From assembly GCA_031267175.1 (NCBI GenBank), contig JAIRZP010000111.1, positions 1-5,074 of the forward strand: DNA of 5,074 nucleotides. Reading direction: 5' to 3'. The stretch's first letter is position 1; each line of letters opens with the position of its first letter. The notes beneath the pieces were generated by a model. It saw only the letters and a program-made list of their open reading frames with translations. It did no database searches and had not been told where the DNA came from. Source of the stretch: Coriobacteriales bacterium. GTDB taxonomy: Bacteria > Actinomycetota > Coriobacteriia > Coriobacteriales > UBA8131. The position numbers and the translations under genes were made by a program. Shown piece by piece: positions 1 through 5,074 of this stretch.

Positions 1-85
1 ACCTTGCCTTACGCTCTCACTTTCGCTTTTGTTTGACGTCCCGCGCCGCGCCGCACGCTTCTGCCGCTTCTGTCGGAGCCCTTGC
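1..85. other. 3' flank of the type I-like synthetase gene, nothing identified
   Basis: This stretch lies downstream of the minus-strand synthetase gene. Read on the minus strand it is purine-rich and contains the octamer CAGAAGCG twice, 10 bases apart. I see no convincing terminator hairpin with a T-run and no start codon. The minus-strand end reads GGCAAGGT, which could be near the ribosome binding site of a further gene beyond the window edge, but that cannot be decided here. Confidence 0.4.
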
Positions 86-1537
86 TTATATCTGCGCAAA
101 ATAGCGCGTTTGCTCAAAGCTCAGCCGATCCTCACCAACGGAGTTTTTCAGCCCATCTCTGAGCGAGCGTCTGAGCTCCCTGAGTTTCTCAGCAGAGAAG
201 TGCTCAAGATTGGTCTCGGGCAGGCTGACATAGTGTTCCCACTCCTGCTGTTTTACCGTGAAGATGCGTTCGAGCGCACTGGGAGGCAGGTTGTTGCTGA
301 CAAAACCGCTGCTGCGTGCCACGGCAAGCGCCTCGCCAAGGTTCGTGGGGAGCGTCAGACTCCCGGCTTGTGCTGCAGCGACCGTCTCGGCAAGCGAGGC
401 GTTGCGCTCCATGCCCTCAAGCCCCGCCGCAAGCAGGAGGCTCAGCACATAATAGGGATTGCTGAGCGCGTCAAACCCTCCCAGTTCCACACGCCGCGCC
501 TCGCTGTCTTTATAGGGGATGCGTATCAGCTGAGAGGGACGCCCTCCCGCCCAGCTCAGGTAGTCAAGGGCGGTGAGGAGGGGAGGGGAGCCGGGAGAGC
601 GGGAAGCACCCGTCAGACGAGCAGAGTCGTCGGATTCTGCCGGGCTGGTGTAGGCATTGGTGGAGGGCTGCACAAAGAGCATCAGCTCCGGTATACGCGC
701 CGCGATGCCTGCCATGAAGCTTGCGCATGCCTCCGCAGACACCTCGTCCGCAGTACCGGGCATGCTTTCAAGCGTGAGGTTGATAAAGAGGCGGCTGTCG
801 GGGGCATCGGGGAGGGGACGCGGCATAAAGCTGGCAAACAGGCCGTGCTGTGCCGCGATGGTGCGCACGACGGTCTTGTAGGTGATAATGTCGTCTGCGC
901 AGGTGAGGATGTCTGTGGCCCGGCACCAGACGTTGTTCTGGCCAGGGCCTCGCTCATGGTAGCTGCCCATGGGGGCCATGCCCAGCTCCTCCAGGGTGAG
1001 GCAGATGTCCCGCCGGACATTCTCGCACCTGTCCAACGGAGCAATGTCGAGGTAGCCAGCCTGGTCGTGTGGTGTGTGCGTGGGCAGGCCCTCGTCGTCC
1101 AGCTCAAAAAGGTAGAAGCCGCACTCACAGCCTGCCTTTACCAGCAGGCCCCGCTCCATCGCCTTCTGCCGTACAGCCCTGAGCAGCCCCCGGCCATCGG
1201 TGGCAAGGGGCAGGTTCTGCTCGTCCATCACATCACAGTACATGCGAGCCGCCCTCCCACTCTGCGGACGCCAGGGGAGCACCGCCAGTGTCGCGGGGTC
1301 GGGGCGCAGGATCAGGCCTGCCCACTCATCCTGCGCAGTCAGGGGCGCTGTCGCGTGCCCATCCCCATCAAGAACGGCGGCATCAAAGGTCGCGCCGGTC
1401 TCAAACACCTGCGGCAGATAGTCGGCCATCACCGCGACGTTCTTAGGCGTGCCCTGCAGGTCGCAGAACAGCAGACGCACGAACTTAACGTCATTGGCCT
1501 GCACAAACTCCAGCACTTCCTCTTTTGTGTAACTCAT
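86..1537 (-). CDS. Glutamine synthetase type I family protein with degenerate active site
   Basis: The product is 483 residues, close to the 440-480 of type I glutamine synthetases, which make glutamine from glutamate, ammonia and ATP. The start at 1537 is chosen because GAAAGGAG (1543-1550) lies 5 bases upstream; the open frame continues to 1594 but without a ribosome binding site. The beta-grasp N-domain is visible around residues 15-105 (RLLFCDLQGTPKN at 21-33). Catalytic-domain landmarks are GCECGFYLFE (136-145), YHERGPGQNN (193-202), FASFMPRPL (234-242), GRPSQLIRIP (332-341) and RRVELGGFDALSNPY (348-362). Aligned by eye to the family, E138, E195, R333, R339 and E351 are kept. The second Glu of the E-x-E pair is G140, the Glu after PGQ is N202, the NGSGMH loop is replaced by DSRLFINLT (247-255) so its His is gone, and the Arg after R-x-E is G353. 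Membership of the fold is clear; glutamine synthetase activity is doubtful. It is transcribed away from the type III synthetase, which suggests a linked nitrogen role by inference only. Confidence 0.9.
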   Translation of the reverse strand: MSYTKEEVLEFVQANDVKFVRLLFCDLQGTPKNVAVMADYLPQVFETGATFDAAVLDGDGHATAPLTAQDEWAGLILRPDPATLAVLPWRPQSGRAARMYCDVMDEQNLPLATDGRGLLRAVRQKAMERGLLVKAGCECGFYLFELDDEGLPTHTPHDQAGYLDIAPLDRCENVRRDICLTLEELGMAPMGSYHERGPGQNNVWCRATDILTCADDIITYKTVVRTIAAQHGLFASFMPRPLPDAPDSRLFINLTLESMPGTADEVSAEACASFMAGIAARIPELMLFVQPSTNAYTSPAESDDSARLTGASRSPGSPPLLTALDYLSWAGGRPSQLIRIPYKDSEARRVELGGFDALSNPYYVLSLLLAAGLEGMERNASLAETVAAAQAGSLTLPTNLGEALAVARSSGFVSNNLPPSALERIFTVKQQEWEHYVSLPETNLEHFSAEKLRELRRSLRDGLKNSVGEDRLSFEQTRYFAQI

Positions 1538-1765
1538 AGCAGCTCCTTTCAAGCTGGCTGCGTTCCACGGTTGTATACACTCATGATAGAGCATGTGAGC
1601 TTGTTTTGCAGCAGCAAGCCAACGGTACGTCCTCTTACCAAAAAATTAGTAACAATCTGACAAACACGTTAAGTATATTACGAATTTACAGTTATACTAT
1701 TATCTGTGTCAGTAAGTCCGGACGCGGGCGGCGCTTCAATCGATACTTTGAGAGAGGTGCAGCCT
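1538..1765. promoter_or_regulatory. Intergenic region with divergent transcription starts
   Basis: This region separates the minus-strand type I-like synthetase from the plus-strand small peptide gene, and its middle (about 1635-1710) is clearly AT-richer than its surroundings. On the plus strand TATACT at 1693-1698 is a plausible -10 for the small gene, with only a poor -35 (TTAAGT, 1669-1674, 18-base spacing). On the minus strand TTGTCA (1658-1663) is a good -35 match, but its 18-base partner GGTAAG is poor. The inverted repeat CTGACA (1657-1662) / TGTCAG (1707-1712) brackets the AT-rich core. I found no GlnR/TnrA-type TGTNA-N7-TNACA box. Promoters must lie here, but none is certain. Confidence 0.4.
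1657..1712. repeat. Inverted repeat CTGACA...TGTCAG around AT-rich core
   Basis: CTGACA at 1657-1662 and its exact reverse complement TGTCAG at 1707-1712 are 44 bases apart and flank the AT-rich stretch holding the candidate divergent -10 elements. Such half-sites could bind a dimeric regulator by looping, but six-base arms at this distance can arise by chance. Confidence 0.25.
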
Positions 1766-1870
1766 ATGAGTGAAATCCTGCAGGTCCTAGCAACAATTGC
1801 CACCGTTGGCTTGTTTGTTTTGGAACTATATCGGGAATATAAGCGGAAGGAGGACTCGGGAGAAGATTAA
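1766..1870 (+). CDS. 34-residue membrane peptide, Fst/holin-like type I toxin candidate
   Basis: A short gene of 34 codons ending in TAA. The ribosome binding site GAGGTG (1754-1759) sits 6 bases before ATG, which supports translation. Residues 4-21 (ILQVLATIATVGLFVLEL) form one hydrophobic membrane segment. The tail is highly charged: YREYKRK then EDSGED at the end. This layout (short N-terminus, single helix, charged acidic C-terminus, 30-odd residues) matches the Fst toxin of the pAD1 par locus and the holin-like toxin peptides of Gram-positive bacteria; by eye the VGL-VLE segment followed by an Arg and a D/E-rich end resembles Fst. The conserved Fst proline is absent. A hairpin overlaps its stop codon and a minus-strand promoter faces it from 1951-1959, the convergent arrangement of type I toxin-antitoxin loci. 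Toxicity is inferred; it might instead be a small regulatory membrane peptide. Confidence 0.6.
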   Translation: MSEILQVLATIATVGLFVLELYREYKRKEDSGED

Positions 1871-1894
1871 GGGCCAGCGGTAACTGGCCCTTGA
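1867..1894. terminator. Hairpin at the stop codon of the small gene, possibly bidirectional terminator
   Basis: AAGGGCCAG (1869-1877) and CTGGCCCTT (1884-1892) form a perfect 9-base-pair stem around the loop CGGTAA. A U-G and a U-A pair extend it to 11, so it covers the stop codon of the small peptide gene. The stem would form in RNA from either strand. Neither side has a long T-run (TTGAATAAT on plus, AATCTTCT on minus), so it may be a weak terminator or simply a stabilising 3' stem shared by the two convergent RNAs. Confidence 0.5.
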
Positions 1895-1945
1895 ATAATC
1901 CCGCGCCGCCCGTACCAGTTTAAGTTTACCGGGCTTTGCTGGCAC
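1869..1945 (-). ncRNA. Candidate antisense RNA convergent on the small peptide gene
   Basis: A transcript starting about 7 bases after the minus-strand -10 (1951-1956) and ending at the hairpin 1869-1892 would be about 75 nucleotides. It would fold into two stems: a 5' stem made from CGGGC/GCCCG (plus positions 1930-1934 and 1908-1912, extended by two pairs past a bulged C) and the 3' hairpin at 1869-1892. It would be complementary to the 3' end of the peptide mRNA. A two-stem small RNA convergent with a toxin gene is the architecture of the par RNA II antitoxin. No open frame of note is present. Boundaries and existence are inferred from promoter and folding only. Confidence 0.35.
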
Positions 1946-1950
1946 TTCGT

Positions 1951-1959
1951 AGTATAACA
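1951..1959 (-). promoter_or_regulatory. Extended -10 promoter facing the small peptide gene
   Basis: Read on the minus strand the bases are TGTTATACT: a TGN extension directly followed by TATACT, a 5 of 6 match to the -10 consensus. Extended -10 promoters need little -35 similarity, and none is seen at 16-18 bases. Transcription would run toward the hairpin at 1869-1892. The opposite strand reads TATAAC at 1953-1958 but has no usable -35 and no TGN, so the minus direction is preferred. Confidence 0.4.
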
Positions 1960-2150
1960 CCTTTGCAAGTCGTTCTGTTCGTCATTTTTGAAACAGGCAA
2001 GTTGCCCGTCCCCCCTGCTGCAAATGGGTGGAGCAGGGATCGCGGGCGGATTGCCATCCGCCCCTACGTGCTCGTCTCTGCTGTCGCACCCTCAAATTCT
2101 GCCTTGACAGCAGCCACCGAGTTGCGCTACCCTAGACAGACTGATTGAGC
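1960..2150 (+). other. Hairpin-rich non-coding leader before the type III synthetase
   Basis: No credible gene is present: a 70-codon frame here (1936-2148) starts with TTG, has no ribosome binding site, and runs through the palindromes. Instead there are successive stems. CCCTGCT/AGCAGGG (2013-2019, 2032-2038) encloses a 12-base loop. GGGCGGAT/ATCCGCCC (2044-2051, 2056-2063) is a perfect 8-pair stem around TGCC. CTGCTGTC/GACAGCAG (2078-2085, 2106-2113) is a perfect 8-pair stem with a 20-base loop. A smaller GGCAA/TTGCC palindrome lies at 1996-2006. The stretch could be a 5' leader RNA, an interspersed palindromic repeat inserted here, or both. The start of transcription for the synthetase was not identified. 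Confidence 0.5.
2044..2063. repeat. Perfect GC-rich palindrome, candidate interspersed repeat unit
   Basis: The two 8-base arms GGGCGGAT and ATCCGCCC flank TGCC and are followed by CCTACG. From memory, near-identical palindromes ending in CCGCCCCTACG occur in many intergenic regions of gut Clostridia genomes and give spurious peptides with an IAIRPY-type stretch, which is also what the plus-strand frame encodes here. That recollection is unverified; a single copy is visible in this window. Confidence 0.4.
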
Positions 2151-2184
2151 AAAGGCGCTCGCGGGTTTTCCTGCGGGCGTCTTT
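2151..2184 (+). terminator. Terminator-shaped stem in the leader of the type III synthetase
   Basis: AAAGGCGCTCGCGGG (2151-2165) pairs with CCTGCGGGCGTCTTT (2170-2184) over 15 positions, 12 Watson-Crick and 3 G-U, around a TTTT loop, with the descending arm running into CTTTTC. This is the form of an intrinsic terminator on the plus strand. It ends 6 bases before the ribosome binding site of the synthetase, so it either stops an upstream transcript or acts as an attenuator of the synthetase. An alternative small hairpin GAGC-AAAGGC-GCTC (2147-2160) uses part of the same left arm and would exclude the terminator. Confidence 0.6.
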
Positions 2185-2190
2185 TCTATG

Positions 2191-2197
2191 AAAGGAG
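2191..2197 (+). promoter_or_regulatory. Ribosome binding site fixing the start of the type III synthetase
   Basis: AAAGGAG lies 7 bases before the first of two adjacent ATG codons (2205 and 2208). The open frame extends upstream to a TTG at 2145 through the terminator stem, which cannot be coding. This site therefore decides the start at 2205, or 2208 at 10 bases. Confidence 0.85.
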
Positions 2198-2204
2198 CAG
2201 GTGC

Positions 2205-4310
2205 ATGATGGACGTTCCCCGTATCTATGGCTCTATGGTCTTTAACAACATGACCATGGAACAGCGTCTCCCCGACGTGACCTACAAGGAGTTGAAGCGG
2301 TGTATTGAGTACAATATGAGCCTCAGCCGCGAGGTGGCAAACAGTATCGCCACCTGTATGAAGGACTGGGCGGTCGAGAAGGGCGCCACCCACTTTACCC
2401 ACTGGTTCCAGCCCATGACAGGCATCACCGCAGAGAAGCACGACAGTTTCATTACGCCTTTGGGCAACGGTACCACACTCATGGAGTTCTCGGGCAAAGA
2501 GCTTATCAAGGGAGAGCCCGATGCCTCGTCGTTTCCGTCGGGCGGCCTGCGCGCCACCTTTGAGGCACGCGGCTACACCGCCTGGGATCCCACCTCCTAC
2601 GCCTTTATCAAAGAGAATGTCCTCTATATCCCCAGCGTGTTCTACAGCTACAGTGGCGAGGTGCTGGATACCAAGACCCCACTCATGCGCAGCATGGAAG
2701 TCATGAGCAACGCGTGCCTCAGGATACTCAGCCTGTTTGGCACCACGGCGGCCAACAAGGTTATCACCACGGTGGGGCCGGAACAGGAATACTTCCTGAT
2801 AGACCGCGAGATGTGGAAGAAACGCAAGGACCTCCGCTACACCGGGCGCACGCTGTTTGGGGCCAAGCCACCCAAGGGCCAGGAGATGGAGACACACTAC
2901 TTTGGCTCTATCCGCGAGCGGGTCAAGGAGTATATGGCCGACCTGGACGCGGAGCTCTGGAAGCTCGGCATCCCCGTCAAGACCGAGCATAACGAGGTGG
3001 CACCGGGCCAACACGAGCTGGCCCCGCTCTATGACAACACCAACATCGCCACCGAGCAGAACCAACTCACCATGGAGCTCATGCAAAAGACCGCCGAGCG
3101 CCACGGTCTCATGTGCCTGCTGCACGAGAAGCCCTTTGAAGGGGTCAACGGCAGCGGCAAGCATAACAACTGGTCCATCGCCACCGATACCGGCCATAAC
3201 CTGCTGGATCCCGGTAAGTCGCCGGCGGAGAACGCGCAGTTCCTGCTCTTCCTCTGTGCCGTCATCAAGGCAGTGGACGACCACCAGGATCTTCTGCGCA
3301 GGAGTGTGGCCAGCGCGGGCAATGACCATCGGCTCGGTGCCAACGAGGCACCTCCCGCCATCATCTCCATCTTTCTCGGCGACGAGCTCACGGCCATACT
3401 CAAGGCCATTGAGGAAGGGGAGGAGTACATCGGCGCCGGCGAGAGCAGTATTGAGCTGGGTGTCAAGGTGCTTGCAAGCTTTAACCGCGACACCACCGAT
3501 CGCAACCGTACCTCACCCTTTGCCTTTACGGGCAATAAGTTCGAGTTCCGCATGCTCGGAAGTGCACAGTCCATCGCCGGGCCCAACATCGTCCTCAATA
3601 CCATCGTGGCCGATGTGCTGGAGCAGTTTGCCGACGAGTTGGAAGGTGCGAGGCAGCAGAGCGGGGAGGACTTTGACGAGGCTCTGCGTGCCCTGGTCAT
3701 CCGCGTTATCAAGGACCACAAGCGCATCCTCTTTAACGGCAACAATTACGACGAGGCCTGGGTAGAGGAGGCAGAGAAGCGCGGACTCCTCAACCTGGCC
3801 ACGGCCGCCGACGCGCTCCCGTACTTTGTTAAGGAGAAGAACATCAAGCTCTTTACCAGGCACGGGATATTCACCGAGCTGGAGATGCGCAGCCGTTCGG
3901 ATATCCGGCTGGAGGCCTACGCCAAGACCATCAACATAGAAGCGGAGACGATGCTGGAGATGATACGCAAGGACATCGTGCCGGCCGCTTACACCTACCT
4001 CAAGCGTCTCAGCGAGACGGGGCTTTCGCTCAGGGCCTTTGATTCCAGCCTGTCCTGCGACGGGTTGAAGGACATCGTGTCGCAGCTCTGTAGCCAGGTC
4101 GAAGCGCTTGAGACCCGTGCCAGCACGCTCAACGACGAACTGCAGGAGGCCCTCAAAGTAAGCGACCCCACGGCTGCCGCCCTGGTGTTCAAGGACAGGG
4201 TGCTACCGGCCATGGAGGCAGCCCGCGAGATGGCGGATGCGTTGGAATACGGCATTGGCGAGAAGTATTGGCCCTATCCCACCTACGGAGACCTGCTCTT
4301 TGGGGTGTGA
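2205..4310 (+). CDS. glnN: Glutamine synthetase type III
   Basis: The 701-residue product has the length of type III glutamine synthetases, large dodecameric cytoplasmic enzymes that condense glutamate and ammonia into glutamine with ATP. The N-terminal family-specific region includes GATHFTHWFQPMTGITAEKH (60-79) and SSFPSGGLRATFEARGYTAW (108-127). Active-site motifs are intact: GPEQEYF (191-197) with E193 and E195, NEVAPGQHE (263-271) with E264 and E271, NGSGKHNNWS (315-324) with H320, DRNRTSPFAFTGNKFEFRML (432-451) with R435, E447 and R449. The C-terminal helical domain follows, with NGNNYDEAWVEEAEKRGLLN at 511-530 and a conserved KTINIEA segment at 574-580. The last 90 residues contain heptad-like helices and end in a short aromatic tail (KYWPYPTYGDLLF). 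Nothing suggests truncation. Regulation may involve the terminator-like stem just upstream. The symbol glnN is that used for type III enzymes in other bacteria; some annotations use glnA. Confidence 0.96.
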   Translation: MMDVPRIYGSMVFNNMTMEQRLPDVTYKELKRCIEYNMSLSREVANSIATCMKDWAVEKGATHFTHWFQPMTGITAEKHDSFITPLGNGTTLMEFSGKELIKGEPDASSFPSGGLRATFEARGYTAWDPTSYAFIKENVLYIPSVFYSYSGEVLDTKTPLMRSMEVMSNACLRILSLFGTTAANKVITTVGPEQEYFLIDREMWKKRKDLRYTGRTLFGAKPPKGQEMETHYFGSIRERVKEYMADLDAELWKLGIPVKTEHNEVAPGQHELAPLYDNTNIATEQNQLTMELMQKTAERHGLMCLLHEKPFEGVNGSGKHNNWSIATDTGHNLLDPGKSPAENAQFLLFLCAVIKAVDDHQDLLRRSVASAGNDHRLGANEAPPAIISIFLGDELTAILKAIEEGEEYIGAGESSIELGVKVLASFNRDTTDRNRTSPFAFTGNKFEFRMLGSAQSIAGPNIVLNTIVADVLEQFADELEGARQQSGEDFDEALRALVIRVIKDHKRILFNGNNYDEAWVEEAEKRGLLNLATAADALPYFVKEKNIKLFTRHGIFTELEMRSRSDIRLEAYAKTINIEAETMLEMIRKDIVPAAYTYLKRLSETGLSLRAFDSSLSCDGLKDIVSQLCSQVEALETRASTLNDELQEALKVSDPTAAALVFKDRVLPAMEAAREMADALEYGIGEKYWPYPTYGDLLFGV

Positions 4311-4329
4311 CCCTCTCTCTAACAGCTCG

Positions 4330-5074
4330 CTAGAACTGCGACGGATGCTTCTCAAAGAAATCGAAGCGCGGCGGCAACTCCTGTAGGGGGTGGCCGCCGT
4401 TTGCGAGGTCGGCAGGGGAGAAGAAAGCCTCATTGCCCTCCGGCATGTGTTCCCAGGAGAAGTAGTCTTCCACGCTCACATCAAAGCTCATCTGCTTGAA
4501 GATGCGCTCTGTGCCACCGGGAACGACGGGGTGCATGAGCACGAGCGCTATGCGTAGAAGGTAGAAGGCAGAAGCAAGCACTTCCCTCCTGGCCTCGAGG
4601 TTGTCTCCGGCCTCTCTGATGGCATCCGACCAGTACCTGTTGGCGCGGCGGATGAACTCCGAGGCCAGGTCAAAGGCCGTGTGCAACTCGGTGGCATACA
4701 GGGCGCGTTCAAAGTCCAGCATGGTCTGCGTGGCGTCGGCAACAAGTGGCGCGGGCACGCTTGAAAGGGGCAGTCTGCCGCCAAAGCTCTTCTGAGCCTC
4801 GTAAAAGCAGGAGCGCGCAAGGCGGTTGAAGATATTGGTAAGGAGCGCGCTCTCCTTAAGGACCGGGTCGGGTGCTGTAGGCTCAGCATGGGGGTCCAGC
4901 GGCCTGGGCTTGAAGCTCACGGCCCGCTTATTCAGGCCAAGGGCGATAAAGTGGGCGCGCAGCTGGTCTACCGTGTAGTATTCCAACAGATCGATGGCCA
5001 TGGGCGGCGGTACCTCTCCCGAGGAGGACGCCTTCCTGTCCATAAAAAGCAGGTGAAAGTTTGCCACGAGCTTA
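4330..5074 (-). CDS. Methionyl-tRNA-synthetase-like class I tRNA ligase, C-terminal part
   Basis: The frame is open to the window edge, so 247 C-terminal residues are seen and the catalytic Rossmann fold with the HIGH motif lies outside. Near the visible N-terminus DRKASSS (12-18) occupies the place of the KMSKS loop and is followed by a DLLEYYTVDQLRAHF helix (28-42), as in methionyl-tRNA synthetases (KMSKS then D-L-Y--D-LR-). The rest is the all-helical anticodon-binding domain: NIFNRLAR (80-87), the ANRYW segment (144-148) where typical enzymes have N-x-x-x-x-x-x-PW, and LMHPVVPGGTERIF (179-192), matching the P-x-x-P-x-x-x-E-x-I helix start. The PW of the anticodon pocket is not visible, so specificity may differ. 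The end DFFEKHPSQF recalls, from memory, a MetRS-like family seen in Clostridia. It may be the housekeeping enzyme or a paralogue. A GTG at 5067 is internal, not a start. It converges on the type III synthetase with a 19-base gap and no clear shared terminator. Confidence 0.8.
   Translation of the reverse strand, partial: KLVANFHLLFMDRKASSSGEVPPPMAIDLLEYYTVDQLRAHFIALGLNKRAVSFKPRPLDPHAEPTAPDPVLKESALLTNIFNRLARSCFYEAQKSFGGRLPLSSVPAPLVADATQTMLDFERALYATELHTAFDLASEFIRRANRYWSDAIREAGDNLEARREVLASAFYLLRIALVLMHPVVPGGTERIFKQMSFDVSVEDYFSWEHMPEGNEAFFSPADLANGGHPLQELPPRFDFFEKHPSQF

Larger units (their letters stand above)
1725..1912 (+). repeat. Long-range complementary pair across the small peptide gene
   Basis: CGGGCGGCGC at 1725-1734, in the leader of the small gene, is the exact reverse complement of GCGCCGCCCG at 1903-1912, just past its 3' hairpin; one more G-U pair (1724 with 1913) extends it to 11. 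An mRNA running from about 1705 past 1912 could therefore pair its 5' leader, about 20 bases before the ribosome binding site, with its 3' end. Long-range 5'-3' pairing that silences translation is known in several type I toxin mRNAs. The GC-rich composition makes chance pairing more likely than a naive estimate. Confidence 0.4.

Noticed and set aside
1538..1594. N-terminal extension of the type I-like synthetase (start at 1594)
   Set aside because: The extra 19 residues include the translated ribosome binding site GAAAGGAG, and the start at 1537 is properly spaced from it.
29..1660. 543-codon open frame on the plus strand
   Set aside because: It is antisense to the type I-like synthetase, its translation is Arg/Gly/His-rich with no recognisable motif, and it has no ribosome binding site; a shadow frame of high-GC codon use.
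1635..1715. GlnR/TnrA nitrogen-regulator box in the divergent promoter
   Set aside because: TGTCA, TTACA and TGACA fragments occur, but none forms TGTNA-N7-TNACA with correct spacing.
1936..2148. 70-codon open frame in the leader of the type III synthetase
   Set aside because: TTG start without ribosome binding site, and the frame runs through three palindromes; the region is better explained as structured RNA or a repeat.
2106..2160. Complete two-hairpin ANTAR target
   Set aside because: Only the second hairpin has the A1/G4 hexaloop; the upstream candidate loop is CACCGA and its bases also belong to a stronger 8-pair stem, so I keep only a tentative claim.
2127..3329. 400-codon open frame on the minus strand
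   Set aside because: It lies opposite the type III synthetase, crosses the terminator stem and leader, and shows no family motif; the synthetase motifs on the plus strand are unambiguous.
2857..3765. 302-codon open frame on the plus strand in another frame of the synthetase
   Set aside because: Ser/Pro/Arg-rich low-complexity translation typical of a frame-shifted reading of GC-rich coding sequence.
4311..4329. Shared terminator between the convergent synthetase and MetRS-like genes
   Set aside because: The 19-base gap is pyrimidine-rich but shows no inverted repeat.

Overview
The window is a high-GC bacterial chromosome segment. It holds two glutamine-synthetase-family genes in divergent orientation, a small AT-richer intergenic island between them, and the 3' part of a methionyl-tRNA-synthetase-like gene. 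Three things suggest a moderately high-GC anaerobic Gram-positive, either Clostridia (Oscillospirales-like) or Coriobacteriia: a type III glutamine synthetase, strong GGAG-type ribosome binding sites, and a MetRS-like 'class I tRNA ligase' C-terminus ending in a HPSQF-type tail. I cannot place it more precisely from the sequence alone.

Layout: 1-85 is the sequence downstream of the first gene, with nothing identifiable. 86-1537 (minus) is a glutamine synthetase type I homologue that has lost several metal and substrate ligands and may not be a working glutamine synthetase. 1538-1765 is a divergent promoter region. 1766-1870 (plus) is a 34-residue membrane peptide gene with a good ribosome binding site. 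It is followed by a hairpin and by a minus-strand extended -10 promoter pointing back at it. Together these look like a type I toxin-antitoxin locus of the Fst/holin-like-toxin kind. 1960-2204 is a non-coding leader rich in hairpins, with a terminator-shaped stem directly before the ribosome binding site of the next gene. 2205-4310 (plus) is an intact type III glutamine synthetase with all recognisable active-site motifs. 4330-5074 (minus, running off the window) is the C-terminal half of a MetRS-like protein, convergent with the synthetase and 19 bases from it.

The type III enzyme is probably a main ammonia-assimilating synthetase here. The degenerate type I-like protein next to it could be a regulator, a paralogue with another ligation substrate, or a relic under changed selection. 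The hairpin cluster before the type III gene suggests transcription attenuation. The most interesting unlisted signal is the small peptide plus convergent RNA module, including a 10-base complementarity between its 5' leader and its 3' flank.
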